DNA of 9,288 bases from Anaerolineae bacterium (GTDB taxonomy: Bacteria; Chloroflexota; Anaerolineae; Aggregatilineales; UBA2796), in NCBI GenBank assembly GCA_020851855.1, contig JADZBY010000154.1, positions 1 to 9,288 on the forward strand, read 5' to 3'. The position numbers were made by a program, and so were the translations under genes. Shown here in pieces: positions 1 to 6,483 of this stretch. Numbering within the stretch: position 1 is the stretch's first letter; each line of letters opens with the position of its first letter. The notes under the pieces are model-generated. The model made no database searches and was not told the DNA's origin. It saw only the letters and a list, made by a program, of their open reading frames with translations.

Positions 1-30
1 CCCGGCCACGGTAGGCGCGTTTGAATGCGG

Positions 31-93
31 GCGGACGAGGCAGGCCTCGTCCCTACACGGTGACTTGGTAGGGACAACGCCTGCGTTGTCCGC
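31..93 (-). repeat. Paired REP-like palindromes (BIME-like), copy A1
   Basis: Two 26-nt units sit head to head. The left unit (31-56) is on the minus strand and the right unit (68-93) on the plus strand, with an 11-nt spacer between their GTAG heads. The right unit is GTAG, then perfect 9-bp arms GGACAACGC and GCGTTGTCC around CT, then GC. The left unit read on the minus strand has the same head and tail but arms GGACGAGGC and GCCTCGTCC. A GTAG head plus palindrome, in inverted pairs, is the known layout of REP/BIME elements. The strand is given as minus so that the AAC-type unit comes first, as in the copies at 2392 and 7118. Confidence 0.85.
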
Positions 94-186
94 CGCGAGA
101 TCATCCCTTGACGCGAAAAGGATAGGGCCAGGAGTGAGGCCTCACGCCCTCGTCGCCCCGCCCACGGTAGGCGCGTTTGAATGCGG

Positions 187-249
187 GCGGACGAGGCAGG
201 CCTCGTCCCTACACGGTGACTTGGTAGGGACAACGCCTGCGTTGTCCGC
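187..249 (-). repeat. Paired REP-like palindromes, copy A2
   Basis: Identical to the pair at 31-93 and carried within the second 156-bp tandem copy: units at 187-212 (minus, GAG-type arms) and 224-249 (plus, AAC-type arms) with an 11-nt spacer. It lies about 50 nt beyond the asnB stop, so it would be transcribed in the asnB 3' UTR. No U-run follows the hairpins, so it is not a standard intrinsic terminator. Confidence 0.85.
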
Positions 250-297
250 CGCGAGATCATCCCTTGACGCGAAAAGGATAGGACCAGGGGTGAGGCC

Positions 298-2280
298 TCA
301 CGCCCCCGTCGCCGTGATCTCTGCCCGCGCGATCACGTCGGCGGGCGTCAACGGGCCGTCCAGCCGCACATCCTGGCTGATGTACAGCGCGTGCCACACG
401 TGGAAGACCAGCGCCGACCACAGCGGCCACATCTCATAGCGCTTCTTCACCACGTGATCATCCACCAGCCGCGCCACCGCCGCCGGATCGAACCAGCCCA
501 CCGCCGCGACGCGCTCCGGCGACAGGTATTCTTTCACCAGCGGCAGAAGCGGACCACGCAGCCAGCCGGACATGGGCGGGAAAAAGCCCCACTTGGGACG
601 CTCCAGCACTTCGCGCGGCACGAGATCGGCCACCGCATCCTTGAAGACCGCCTTGAAGTCGCCCCGGCGCAGCTTGTATTCCAGCGGCAAACGCAGCGCC
701 AGTTCGACCAGGTGATGGTCTTCGAGCGGCGCGCGGGACTCGATGGACATGGCCATGCTCATCTTGTCCACGCGCATGTTGCTGTCTTCGGCCAACCACA
801 GGTTCAGGCTGGTGAAGGCGATGCGGTCGGCAAAATAGCGGGTGCGCGGCGCTTCGGCCAGCGGGCCGATCACGCCCTGCAGCGCGGCATAGGCCCCTGT
901 CGCCAGCGCCCGGTGTTCCACGCCGAGCAGGTCGGGCAGCCGGTCCAGCGCCACGAGCTGCATCCACGACAGATAACGCAGCGTCGCGTCGTCCAGCCGG
1001 GAGCGCGCCGCCAGCTTGCGGAAACGGTCGAAGCGCGCGCCAGGCAGCCGCTCGAAGATCGGGTTGAAGACGGCCTCACGGACCAGCGACGGCACGCGCC
1101 GGTAGCGCTGAAGCTGCAGATCGGCGCGGTAGGTGGGGTAGCCGGCGAAAAGCTCGTCGCCCGCGTCGCCGCTCAACAGCACTGGCACGCCTTCCGCACG
1201 AGCCAGCGCCGAGACGTAGGCCGTCTGCACGATGGCGGGCTGTGCGACCGGCTCGTCAAGGGCGTGGATCAGGTGCGGGACGAGCGCCGCCAGCCCGGCC
1301 TCGGCGCGCACGGCGATGGCGCGGTGCTCGGTGCGCAGCCGTTCGGCGGCGAGCGCGGCATAGCGGGCGTCCACGTTGAATTTGTCGCTCTCGCCCGCAA
1401 ACCCGACGGTGAAGGTGCGCACCGGGCGGTCGATCAGCGCCCCGATGATAGCCACCACGGCGGTGGAATCCAGCCCGCCGCTGAGCAACGCGCCGAGCGG
1501 GACATCGCTCATCAACCGCGACTCGACGGCGTCGAAAATCCGCTCGCGCACGCGCCGTACGGCCTCGTCGTAGCCCGTCACGCCGCCATGCTCGGTCAGG
1601 CTGTCCATGACGGGCCGCCAGTACCGCTCGGCGCGCACGCCGTCCTGGTCCACGAGCAGCATCTCACCCGGCGCAAGCTTTGACACGCCCGCGAACATCG
1701 TCAGCGGCGGCGGCGTGTAGCCCAGCGTCAGGTAAAAAGGCAGCGCGTCGCCGTTCACCCGGCGCGGCAGGCCGGGCGCTTCAAAGAGGGCTTTGATCTC
1801 TGAGGCAAAGTAAAAGTTGTCGCCAGGCTGGGCGTAATAGAGCGGCTTCTCGCCCAACCGGTCGCGCGCCAGCAGCAGCCGTTCGCGCCGCGCATCCCAG
1901 ATCGCGATGGCGAACATGCCGCGCAGGCGGGCCAGCACATCCGCGCCCCATTCTTCGTAGCCGTGCACGATGACTTCGGTGTCGGTGCGTGTGGCAAACC
2001 TGTGCCCGGCGGCTTCCAGCTCGGCCCGCAACGCCCGGAAGTTATAGATTTCGCCGTTGAAGGCGACGGCGACGGCGTCATCCTCGCTGCTGAGCGGCCC
2101 GGCGGGCGCGGCCAGGTCGATGATGGCCAGCCGCCCCGCCCCGAAGGCGAGCCGTCCGCGCGCCTGTACGCCGCTGCCGTCCGGGCCACGGTGCGCCAGA
2201 CGGGCCGCCATGCGCTCCACGAGCGCGCGGTCGCCGCCGTGCGGATCATTACGATGAAAGTGGCCGAAAATGCCGCACAT
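298..2280 (-). CDS. asnB: Asparagine synthetase, glutamine-hydrolysing
   Basis: This 660-residue cytoplasmic enzyme is expected to make asparagine from aspartate, ATP and glutamine-derived ammonia. Cys2 directly after the start Met (MCGIF) is the class II glutaminase nucleophile. FNGEIYN (74-80) and RDRLGEKPLYY (139-149) complete the N-terminal amidotransferase half. The synthetase half has the ATP pyrophosphatase loop SGGLDS (267-272), SGDAGDELFAGY (370-381) and the conserved region around 501-529. The start is firm: Cys2 must follow Met, and AAGGA lies 8 nt upstream (minus strand, 2293-2289). It is somewhat longer than the usual 550-640 residues, but no domain is missing. Related paralogues amidate cell-surface or other small-molecule substrates, so free asparagine as product is likely but not proven. 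It follows the monophosphatase gene on the same strand after 180 nt with no convincing promoter, so cotranscription is possible. Its last codons lie within the 156-bp repeat. Confidence 0.93.
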   Translation of the reverse strand: MCGIFGHFHRNDPHGGDRALVERMAARLAHRGPDGSGVQARGRLAFGAGRLAIIDLAAPAGPLSSEDDAVAVAFNGEIYNFRALRAELEAAGHRFATRTDTEVIVHGYEEWGADVLARLRGMFAIAIWDARRERLLLARDRLGEKPLYYAQPGDNFYFASEIKALFEAPGLPRRVNGDALPFYLTLGYTPPPLTMFAGVSKLAPGEMLLVDQDGVRAERYWRPVMDSLTEHGGVTGYDEAVRRVRERIFDAVESRLMSDVPLGALLSGGLDSTAVVAIIGALIDRPVRTFTVGFAGESDKFNVDARYAALAAERLRTEHRAIAVRAEAGLAALVPHLIHALDEPVAQPAIVQTAYVSALARAEGVPVLLSGDAGDELFAGYPTYRADLQLQRYRRVPSLVREAVFNPIFERLPGARFDRFRKLAARSRLDDATLRYLSWMQLVALDRLPDLLGVEHRALATGAYAALQGVIGPLAEAPRTRYFADRIAFTSLNLWLAEDSNMRVDKMSMAMSIESRAPLEDHHLVELALRLPLEYKLRRGDFKAVFKDAVADLVPREVLERPKWGFFPPMSGWLRGPLLPLVKEYLSPERVAAVGWFDPAAVARLVDDHVVKKRYEMWPLWSALVFHVWHALYISQDVRLDGPLTPADVIARAEITATGA

Positions 2281-2299
2281 GATGAATGTCCTTGAATCG

Positions 2300-2314
2300 C
2301 CTCACCCCCGGCCC
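2300..2314 (+). repeat. Short motif shared with the 1-313 repeat
   Basis: CCTCACCCCCGGCCC lies just upstream of asnB. The reverse strand of 125-139 and of 281-295, beyond the other end of asnB, matches it at 13 of 15 positions each. The motif therefore flanks asnB in inverted orientation. It may be a dispersed low-complexity motif; the significance is weak. Confidence 0.35.
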
Positions 2315-2345
2315 GCCGCCCATCGCTTTCAGAGTCGATCCAGCG

Positions 2346-2403
2346 GCGGACAACGCAGCGACAACGCAGCGACAACGCAGCGGACAACGCAGCGGACAAC
2401 GCA
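2346..2403. repeat. Five tandem copies of a REP half-palindrome
   Basis: Units at 2346-2357, 2358-2368, 2369-2379, 2380-2391 and 2392-2403 read GCGGACAACGCA (12 nt; first, fourth and fifth) or GCGACAACGCA (11 nt; second and third). The fifth unit is the actual left arm of the palindrome at 2392-2417, so the array looks like replication-slippage expansion of that arm. It occupies much of the 180-nt gap 2281-2460 between the monophosphatase stop and the asnB start, in what would be the asnB leader. No clear asnB promoter is visible in this gap. Confidence 0.9.
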
Positions 2404-2454
2404 GGCGTTGTCCCTACGAGATCGCCGGGTAGGGATGAGGCCTGCCTCGTCCGC
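2392..2454 (+). repeat. Paired REP-like palindromes, copy B
   Basis: The left unit 2392-2417 (AAC-type arms, head CTAC at 2414-2417) and the right unit 2429-2454 (GTAG head, GAG-type arms) are separated by 11 nt. The right unit has one change, GGATGAGGC for GGACGAGGC, which turns a stem pair into a G-T wobble. The pair ends 6 nt before the monophosphatase stop codon at 2461-2463, so it sits immediately 3' of that gene and 5' of asnB. Confidence 0.85.
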
Positions 2455-2460
2455 CTATCC

Positions 2461-3303
2461 TCAATGCGCCATGCCGGGGCGCGGCGCATCGTCGGCGTGC
2501 AGTACGATGGCCATCAGCGCGTCGTGCAACAGGCCGTTGCTGGCCACCACACGCCCGGTTTTGTACAGCGCTTCGGTCGTGCCGCGAAAATCGCTCAGTT
2601 TGCCGCCCGCCTCGGTCACCATCAGCCCGGCGGCCATATAATCCCACAGCTTCAGCCCACGCTCCCAGTAGCCGTCCAGCCGCCCCGCCGCGACATAGGC
2701 CAGATCGAGCGCCGCCGAGCCGGTACAGCGTACGCTCTGCGCCCGGCGAGCGGCGGCCACCCATTCGCGCGTATTGTTGTCCGGGTTGGTCCACACGTCA
2801 TACGGGAAGCCGGAGCCGACCAGCGCGCCGCTCAGGTCCGCCACCGTCGAGACGCGCACCGGCTGGTCATTCACGAACGCGCCGCCGCCGCGCACAGCGT
2901 GGAACATCTCGTCGCGCGACGGATCGTACACCACGCCCATCACCGGCCAGCCATCCGCGCCCGCCAGCCCCAGGCTGACCGCCCAGTGCCCGAAGCCGTG
3001 CGCGTAATTCGTCGTGCCGTCCACCGGGTCGATGTACCAGCGATAGGCCGCGCCCTCGAACGGCGCGCCCATGCCGCCGCCTTCTTCCCCGACGATGTGG
3101 TGATCCGGGAAGGCGTCCAGCAGCGCCCGCACGATGAGCGCTTCCGACTGGCGGTCCGCCTCGGTCACCAGGTCGGTGGGGCCTTTCATGTAGACAGGCA
3201 GCGGACGGTGGGCGCGGTCGGCCAGCATCAGGCGTTGCAGCGCGCCGGCTTCACGGGCACAGCGCCGGGCAATATCCAGCGCGGCGGCGAGGTCAAAGGT
3301 CAT
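2461..3303 (-). CDS. Inositol monophosphatase family protein
   Basis: A 280-residue Mg2+-dependent sugar-phosphate phosphatase with a full set of family motifs: DLVTEADR (44-51), the metal-binding GEE (72-74), DPVDGTTNY (92-100, with metal ligands Asp92 and Asp95) and WDYMAAGLMVTEAGG (220-234, with Asp221). Length is normal (about 260-280). Family members dephosphorylate inositol-1-phosphate, histidinol phosphate, fructose-1,6-bisphosphate or PAP, and the sequence alone does not decide which. The start at 3303 is preceded by an AG-rich stretch (AGAAAGAAG, 3320-3312 on the minus strand) as a weak ribosome site and by a perfect TATAAT. It is divergent from the Lon-domain gene and upstream of asnB on the same strand. 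Confidence 0.92.
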   Translation of the reverse strand: MTFDLAAALDIARRCAREAGALQRLMLADRAHRPLPVYMKGPTDLVTEADRQSEALIVRALLDAFPDHHIVGEEGGGMGAPFEGAAYRWYIDPVDGTTNYAHGFGHWAVSLGLAGADGWPVMGVVYDPSRDEMFHAVRGGGAFVNDQPVRVSTVADLSGALVGSGFPYDVWTNPDNNTREWVAAARRAQSVRCTGSAALDLAYVAAGRLDGYWERGLKLWDYMAAGLMVTEAGGKLSDFRGTTEALYKTGRVVASNGLLHDALMAIVLHADDAPRPGMAH

Positions 3304-3347
3304 GGTTCAGGCTTCTTTCTGGTCCAGAGGTCACGTACCGGCGGACT

Positions 3348-3353
3348 ATTATA
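3348..3353 (-). promoter_or_regulatory. Candidate -10 box for the monophosphatase gene
   Basis: On the minus strand 3353-3348 reads TATAAT, a perfect sigma-70-type -10 hexamer, placing transcription start near 3341 and giving a leader of roughly 38 nt. No recognisable -35 occurs 16-19 nt upstream, so the call rests on the -10 and its position alone. Confidence 0.4.
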
Positions 3354-3367
3354 GCGGGAAGGCCCGT

Positions 3368-3397
3368 TTGGCGGCCCCTGATCAGTTAGCGTACAAT
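3368..3397 (+). promoter_or_regulatory. Candidate promoter for the Lon-domain gene
   Basis: TTGGCG (3368-3373) and TACAAT (3392-3397) are separated by 18 nt, with four and five of six consensus matches. Transcription would start near 3404, about 37 nt before the ATG. The 18-nt spacer matches the candidate promoters of plsX and rsfS. Confidence 0.5.
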
Positions 3398-3440
3398 CTA
3401 TCCGTATCGGCGGGCATGTGAAACCTGAGTTAGGGGGAAA

Positions 3441-4097
3441 ATGCAAGAGCTGCCGCTCTTCCCGCTGAATAGCGTGCTGTTCCCCGGGATGCCGCTTTAC
3501 CTTCATATCTTCGAGCCGCGTTACAAGGTGATGATCAGCGAGTGCGTGCGCGAATCGCGACCTTTTGGCGTCGTGCTCATCCGCAACGGGAGCGAAGTGG
3601 GCGGCCCGGCGGATACCTATGAGATCGGCACCACGGCGCACATCACCAACGTGAAATATCTCGACGACGGGGAGATGAACATCGCCACGCTCGGCCAGCA
3701 GCGATTCCGGCTGCGCGAGGTGCGCTACGGCAAGCCGTACCTGACCGGCGAAATCGAGCCGTTCCCGCTGTCCCAGACCCGCGAGCCGGTGGTGCGCGCC
3801 ATGGCCCGCCAATTGGCCCCGCTGGTCAAGAAATACCTGGACATCTTTGCCCGTCTCGGCAACGTCGATCTGAAGCTGGAGAAGCTGCCCGAAGACCCGG
3901 TGACGCTCGCCTTCCTGATCGCGGTCATCGTCCATCTGCCGGCCAAAGACAAACAAGACCTGCTCGCCGTGCCCGATCTGCCGTCGCTGCTGCGCACCGA
4001 GCGCACCATGTTGGCCCGCGAAACCCGGTTCCTCGATTACCTGATCGAGAACGGCCCACGCTGGCGAGATGACTCCCGCGCGTTTTCTCCCAATTGA
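3441..4097 (+). CDS. Lon N-terminal (substrate-binding) domain protein
   Basis: A 218-residue protein consisting of a stand-alone Lon N-terminal domain (LON_substr_bdg type). The hallmark start is ELPLFPLNSVLFPGMPLYLH (3-22) followed by IFEPRYKVMI (23-32), with ATLGQQRFRL (82-91) further on. The remaining ~110 residues are mostly predicted helical. The Lon AAA+ ATPase and Ser/Lys protease domains are absent, so this is not a protease. In Lon the domain recognises substrates; the role of free-standing copies is poorly defined, and function here is unknown beyond probable protein binding in the cytoplasm. The ATG at 3441 follows AGGGGG (3432-3437) closely. plsX follows after 63 nt with its own candidate promoter overlapping this stop codon. 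Confidence 0.9.
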   Translation: MQELPLFPLNSVLFPGMPLYLHIFEPRYKVMISECVRESRPFGVVLIRNGSEVGGPADTYEIGTTAHITNVKYLDDGEMNIATLGQQRFRLREVRYGKPYLTGEIEPFPLSQTREPVVRAMARQLAPLVKKYLDIFARLGNVDLKLEKLPEDPVTLAFLIAVIVHLPAKDKQDLLAVPDLPSLLRTERTMLARETRFLDYLIENGPRWRDDSRAFSPN

Positions 4098-4123
4098 TTT
4101 CTCACAATCGCCTGAATTAGAAT
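4094..4123 (+). promoter_or_regulatory. Candidate promoter for plsX
   Basis: TTGATT (4094-4099) overlaps the stop of the upstream gene, and TAGAAT (4118-4123) follows after 18 nt. The predicted transcription start is near 4130, about 31 nt before the plsX ATG. Confidence 0.5.
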
Positions 4124-4160
4124 AGAGAACCGACAACGCGAACGCGCTGACGAGGCTTGA

Positions 4161-5318
4161 ATGCGAATTGCGGTCGATGCAATGGGCAGCGACCGGCGGC
4201 CCACTCCGGATGTTGAAGGGGCTGTCTTGGCTGCCCGCCAGGATTTTGACACCCACCAGGGCCACCCACAGGATACAATTATCCTCGTCGGCGACCAGGA
4301 CACGGTTCAGCGCGAGCTGGCCAGGTACGATACGCGCGGCTTGTCCATCGAGGTAGCGCACGCCCCGCAAGCCGTCGATATGCACGACCGGCCCAGCCGC
4401 ACGGCGCGCATCAAGCCCGAATCGAGCATGATGATCGGCATGGGCCTCGTTCGCGACGGCAAGGCAGATGCCTTCGTCACGGCGGGCAATACCGGCGCGG
4501 CGCTGGCCATCGCCACGCTGCACACCCTGAAGCGCATCCCCGGCGTGCACCGCCCGGCGCTCACCTCGCTGGTGCGCGTGGAAAACGATCAGCTCGTCGT
4601 GCTCGTGGACCTGGGCGCAAACGCCGACGCGCGCCCGGCGTGGCTGGTGCAGTTCGGCCTGATGGGCGCGATCTACGCCGAGCACGTGCTGGGCAAGAAG
4701 CAGCCGCGTGTGGCGCTGCTCTCCAACGGCGAAGAAGAGGGCAAGGGCAATTCGCTGGTGCGGCAAACGGCGCTGCTTTTGCCCCGATCCGGCGTGAATT
4801 TCATCGGCAATGTGGAGCCGAAAGAGGTTCTGCAGGGCGCGGCGGATGTGATCGTGGCCGATGGCTTCGTGGGCAACATCATGCTCAAATCGCTGGAAGC
4901 CGTCGGGGACACCATGTTCCGTATCCTGCGCCGCGAATTGACCTCGAACCTGCTGCACATGCTCGGCGCGTTCCTGTCGCGCGGGGCGCTGCGCAACGTG
5001 TACCACAAAGTCGACCCGTTCGAGATCGGCGGCGCGCCGCTTCTGGGCGTGAACGGCGTGGTCATCGTGGCGCACGGGCGGACGAATGCGAAGGGAGTCA
5101 AGAACGCCATCCACCAGGCGCGGCTGGCCGTGAACGCGAACGTGATCGGCGCATTGCGGGCCGGGCTGAATGGCCGGGGCGCGGATGCGGACGTCGATCC
5201 GGACCTGGGACGCCCGCGCCGCCGCTGGATGCGCTTCTATTTCCGGCGGCCCATCCGCTTCCGAAGGCGTGGGCGGCGTGGTGCGGCGCGCCTCAAGTTC
5301 GACGCACCGACGGGCTGA
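4161..5318 (+). CDS. plsX: Phosphate acyltransferase PlsX with Arg-rich tail
   Basis: PlsX converts acyl-ACP and phosphate to acyl-phosphate, the donor for PlsY in phosphatidic-acid synthesis; it acts as a peripheral membrane enzyme. Conserved segments are visible in order: IAVDAMGSD (3-11), VTAGNTGAA (106-114), LLSNGEEEGKGN (186-197), VADGFVGNIMLK (232-243) and GGAPLLGVNG (290-299). The family core ends near residue 336. The protein then continues to 385 where PlsX is usually about 330-350 residues, and residues 351-385 contain 14 Arg and 1 Lys mixed with aromatic residues, for example RFYFRRPIRFRRR. Such a tail could bind acidic membrane lipid or nucleic acid, but this is inference. The ATG at 4161 has GAGG at 4152-4155. 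The exporter gene starts 3 nt after the stop, implying cotranscription. Confidence 0.95.
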   Translation: MRIAVDAMGSDRRPTPDVEGAVLAARQDFDTHQGHPQDTIILVGDQDTVQRELARYDTRGLSIEVAHAPQAVDMHDRPSRTARIKPESSMMIGMGLVRDGKADAFVTAGNTGAALAIATLHTLKRIPGVHRPALTSLVRVENDQLVVLVDLGANADARPAWLVQFGLMGAIYAEHVLGKKQPRVALLSNGEEEGKGNSLVRQTALLLPRSGVNFIGNVEPKEVLQGAADVIVADGFVGNIMLKSLEAVGDTMFRILRRELTSNLLHMLGAFLSRGALRNVYHKVDPFEIGGAPLLGVNGVVIVAHGRTNAKGVKNAIHQARLAVNANVIGALRAGLNGRGADADVDPDLGRPRRRWMRFYFRRPIRFRRRGRRGAARLKFDAPTG

Positions 5319-5321
5319 GCG

Positions 5322-6284
5322 ATGCGGCGGGAAGACGGGCCAACGCCGGCGCGCGCCGTGCTCCAGGCCCTGTTCGTAACCTTCCTGTGGTCGACGTCCT
5401 GGGTGCTGATCAAGATCGGGCTGGCCGACCTGCCCGCGCTGACCTTCGCCGGGCTGCGGTATAGCCTGGCGTTCCTGTTCATGCTCCCGCTGGTGGTCCG
5501 CAGCGCGCCCCGCCGCGATGCGCTGCGCGCGCTACCGCGCCGGGCGTGGCGCGGCCTGATCGTGCTCGGCGTGGTGTACATCGCCCTGACGATGGGCGCG
5601 CAGTACGTCAGCCTCGCCTACCTGCCCGCCGCCACGATCACGCTGCTCCTGAACTTCACCACGGTGATCGTGGCCCTGTTGAGCGGCGCGATCCTGTCCG
5701 AGCGGCCCACCCGGCTGCAATGGCTGGGCATCGGCGTCTTCCTGGCCGGCGTGTTGGTGTACTTCTACCCGCCCGACTTCCCGACAGATCAGACGGTCGG
5801 GTTCATCGCCGTCGCCGTGTGCGTCGCGGCCAACGCGCTGTCCGCGATCCTGGGACGGCGTGTGAACCGGCGCGGCGACATCGACCCGTTCAGCGTGACG
5901 CTGGTCAGCATTGGCACGGGCGGCCTGATCCTGCTCGTCGCGGGCGTCGCCACGTCGGGACTGCCGCACCTGAGCTTGCAACACGCGCTGATCGTGCTCT
6001 GGTTGGCCGCTGTGAACACCGCGTTCGCCTTCACGCTCTGGAATCACACGCTGCGCACGCTGTCCGCCACGGAATCGAGCGTGATCAACAATACGATGCT
6101 GATCCAGATATCGCTCCTGGCCTGGGTATTCCTGGGCGAAGCGCTCACCGCGCAGGCGTTGGCGGGCATCGCGCTGGCCATTCCGGGCACGCTGCTCGTT
6201 CAGCTTGCCCGGCGCAAGGAACCGCAACGCAACACAGGTGGGGCGGCGCTGGCGGCGGTGCGGGCGGCCCCCGGCGACGATTAG
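5322..6284 (+). CDS. EamA-family (DMT superfamily) transporter
   Basis: A 320-residue inner-membrane protein with two EamA repeats (about 12-147 and 158-296) and roughly ten hydrophobic segments, the standard drug/metabolite transporter layout. Motifs typical of the first half are FLWSTSWVLIKIG (21-33) and, at its end, LSERPTRLQWLGIGVFLAGV (125-144). The second half mirrors this with FLGEALTAQALAGIALAI (270-287). Relatives export amino acids, metabolites or drugs; the substrate cannot be told from sequence. The tail from about residue 298 is hydrophilic. The ATG lies 3 nt after the plsX stop with no good Shine-Dalgarno, so translation probably depends on reinitiation by ribosomes finishing plsX. 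It converges on the tRNA-Thr gene. Confidence 0.92.
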   Translation: MRREDGPTPARAVLQALFVTFLWSTSWVLIKIGLADLPALTFAGLRYSLAFLFMLPLVVRSAPRRDALRALPRRAWRGLIVLGVVYIALTMGAQYVSLAYLPAATITLLLNFTTVIVALLSGAILSERPTRLQWLGIGVFLAGVLVYFYPPDFPTDQTVGFIAVAVCVAANALSAILGRRVNRRGDIDPFSVTLVSIGTGGLILLVAGVATSGLPHLSLQHALIVLWLAAVNTAFAFTLWNHTLRTLSATESSVINNTMLIQISLLAWVFLGEALTAQALAGIALAIPGTLLVQLARRKEPQRNTGGAALAAVRAAPGDD

Positions 6285-6299
6285 CGGCAACCGGCAGAC

Positions 6300-6333
6300 A
6301 AAAAACAGCGCGGCGGGCACTCCGTCGCGCTGT
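6300..6333 (-). terminator. Intrinsic terminator of tRNA-Thr
   Basis: Read on the minus strand, ACAGCGCG (6333-6326) pairs perfectly with CGCGCTGT (6312-6305), with an inner CGG/CCG pairing in the 13-nt loop. A run of six T follows (6305-6300, the first shared with the stem end). This is a classic rho-independent terminator starting about 9 nt past the tRNA 3' end. On the plus strand there is no U-run, so it is less suited to end the EamA transcript. Confidence 0.8.
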
Positions 6334-6341
6334 CGTTCCTG

Positions 6342-6413
6342 AGCCACCTTTGGGATTTGAACCCAAAACCTCACGCTTACGAAGCGTATGCTCTACCGTT
6401 GAGCTAAGGTGGC
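6342..6413 (-). tRNA. tRNA-Thr (anticodon CGT)
   Basis: The minus strand folds as a full cloverleaf. A 7-bp acceptor stem (GCCACCT with AGGTGGC) is followed by TA at 8-9, the D stem GCTC/GAGC with a 7-nt loop containing GG, the anticodon stem TACGC/GCGTG closed by one T-G pair, the loop TTCGTAA (6383-6377), a 5-nt variable loop, and the T arm TTGGG/CCCAA with loop TTCAAAT. The anticodon CGT (6381-6379) reads the threonine codon ACG, common in GC-rich genomes. The discriminator base is U (6342) and no CCA is encoded. It has its own promoter and terminator, so it is a single-gene transcript. Confidence 0.96.
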
Positions 6414-6427
6414 AACCGTATGCCCAG

Positions 6428-6456
6428 ATGATAGCAAAACCCGTGCGGGTCGTCAA
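6428..6456 (-). promoter_or_regulatory. tRNA-Thr promoter
   Basis: On the minus strand TTGACG (6456-6451) and TATCAT (6433-6428) are separated by 17 nt, with five of six matches in each box. Transcription would begin near 6421, leaving a leader of only about 8 nt before the mature tRNA 5' end. The spacer contains an inverted repeat, ACCCG-tg-CGGGT on the plus strand (6439-6450), which could be an operator or chance. Confidence 0.75.
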
Positions 6457-6483
6457 TGGTTTGTTGCGCGGGGAGGGCATCTC

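Larger units (their letters stand above)
1..313. repeat. 156-bp direct tandem duplication (two copies)
   Basis: Bases 2-157 and 158-313 align at a constant offset of 156 nt. The visible substitutions are at 5/161, 127/283, 133/289 and 150/306, and similarity stops abruptly after 157/313. Each copy carries one paired palindromic element (31-93 and 187-249). The right-hand copy overlaps the last codons and stop of asnB (298-313), and the left copy contains the matching bases at 142-157, so the duplicated segment included the extreme 3' end of asnB. The near identity suggests a recent event. The left edge touches the window start, so more copies may lie outside. No credible gene is seen in 1-297. 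Confidence 0.95.

Noticed and set aside
31..249. CRISPR array or intrinsic terminators at the palindromes
   Set aside because: There are only two units per pair, in opposite orientation and not regularly spaced with unique spacers, and no T-run follows the hairpins. REP/BIME-like elements fit better.
65..439. Plus-strand open frame with an internally repeated peptide
   Set aside because: It is just the translation of the 156-bp tandem repeat (156 is divisible by 3, so the frame stays open) running into the antisense of asnB; there is no ribosome site or domain.
391..1683. Long plus-strand open frame (430 residues) opposite asnB
   Set aside because: Antisense shadow in GC-rich DNA: Arg/His/Gln-rich low-complexity product without motifs, while the minus strand encodes a complete asparagine synthetase.
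2281..2460. Independent asnB promoter in the spacer
   Set aside because: On the minus strand I found no -35/-10 pair of reasonable quality; much of the gap is repeat sequence.
2464..3354. Plus-strand open frame opposite the monophosphatase
   Set aside because: Antisense shadow; the minus strand has all catalytic motifs of the family.
3300..5114. Long minus-strand open frame (604 residues) across the Lon-domain gene and plsX
   Set aside because: It spans two well-supported genes and their promoter on the other strand, and its product has no recognisable domain. Chance stop avoidance in high-GC sequence explains it.
5532..6374. Minus-strand open frame opposite the EamA gene and running from the tRNA
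   Set aside because: It includes the tRNA-Thr gene and its terminator within the frame and gives a Gln/Arg/His-rich product typical of antisense frames.
6409..6483. Longer 82-residue version of the small protein starting at GTG 6409
   Set aside because: That start lies inside the tRNA-Thr gene and has no ribosome site; GTG 6484 has a strong one.
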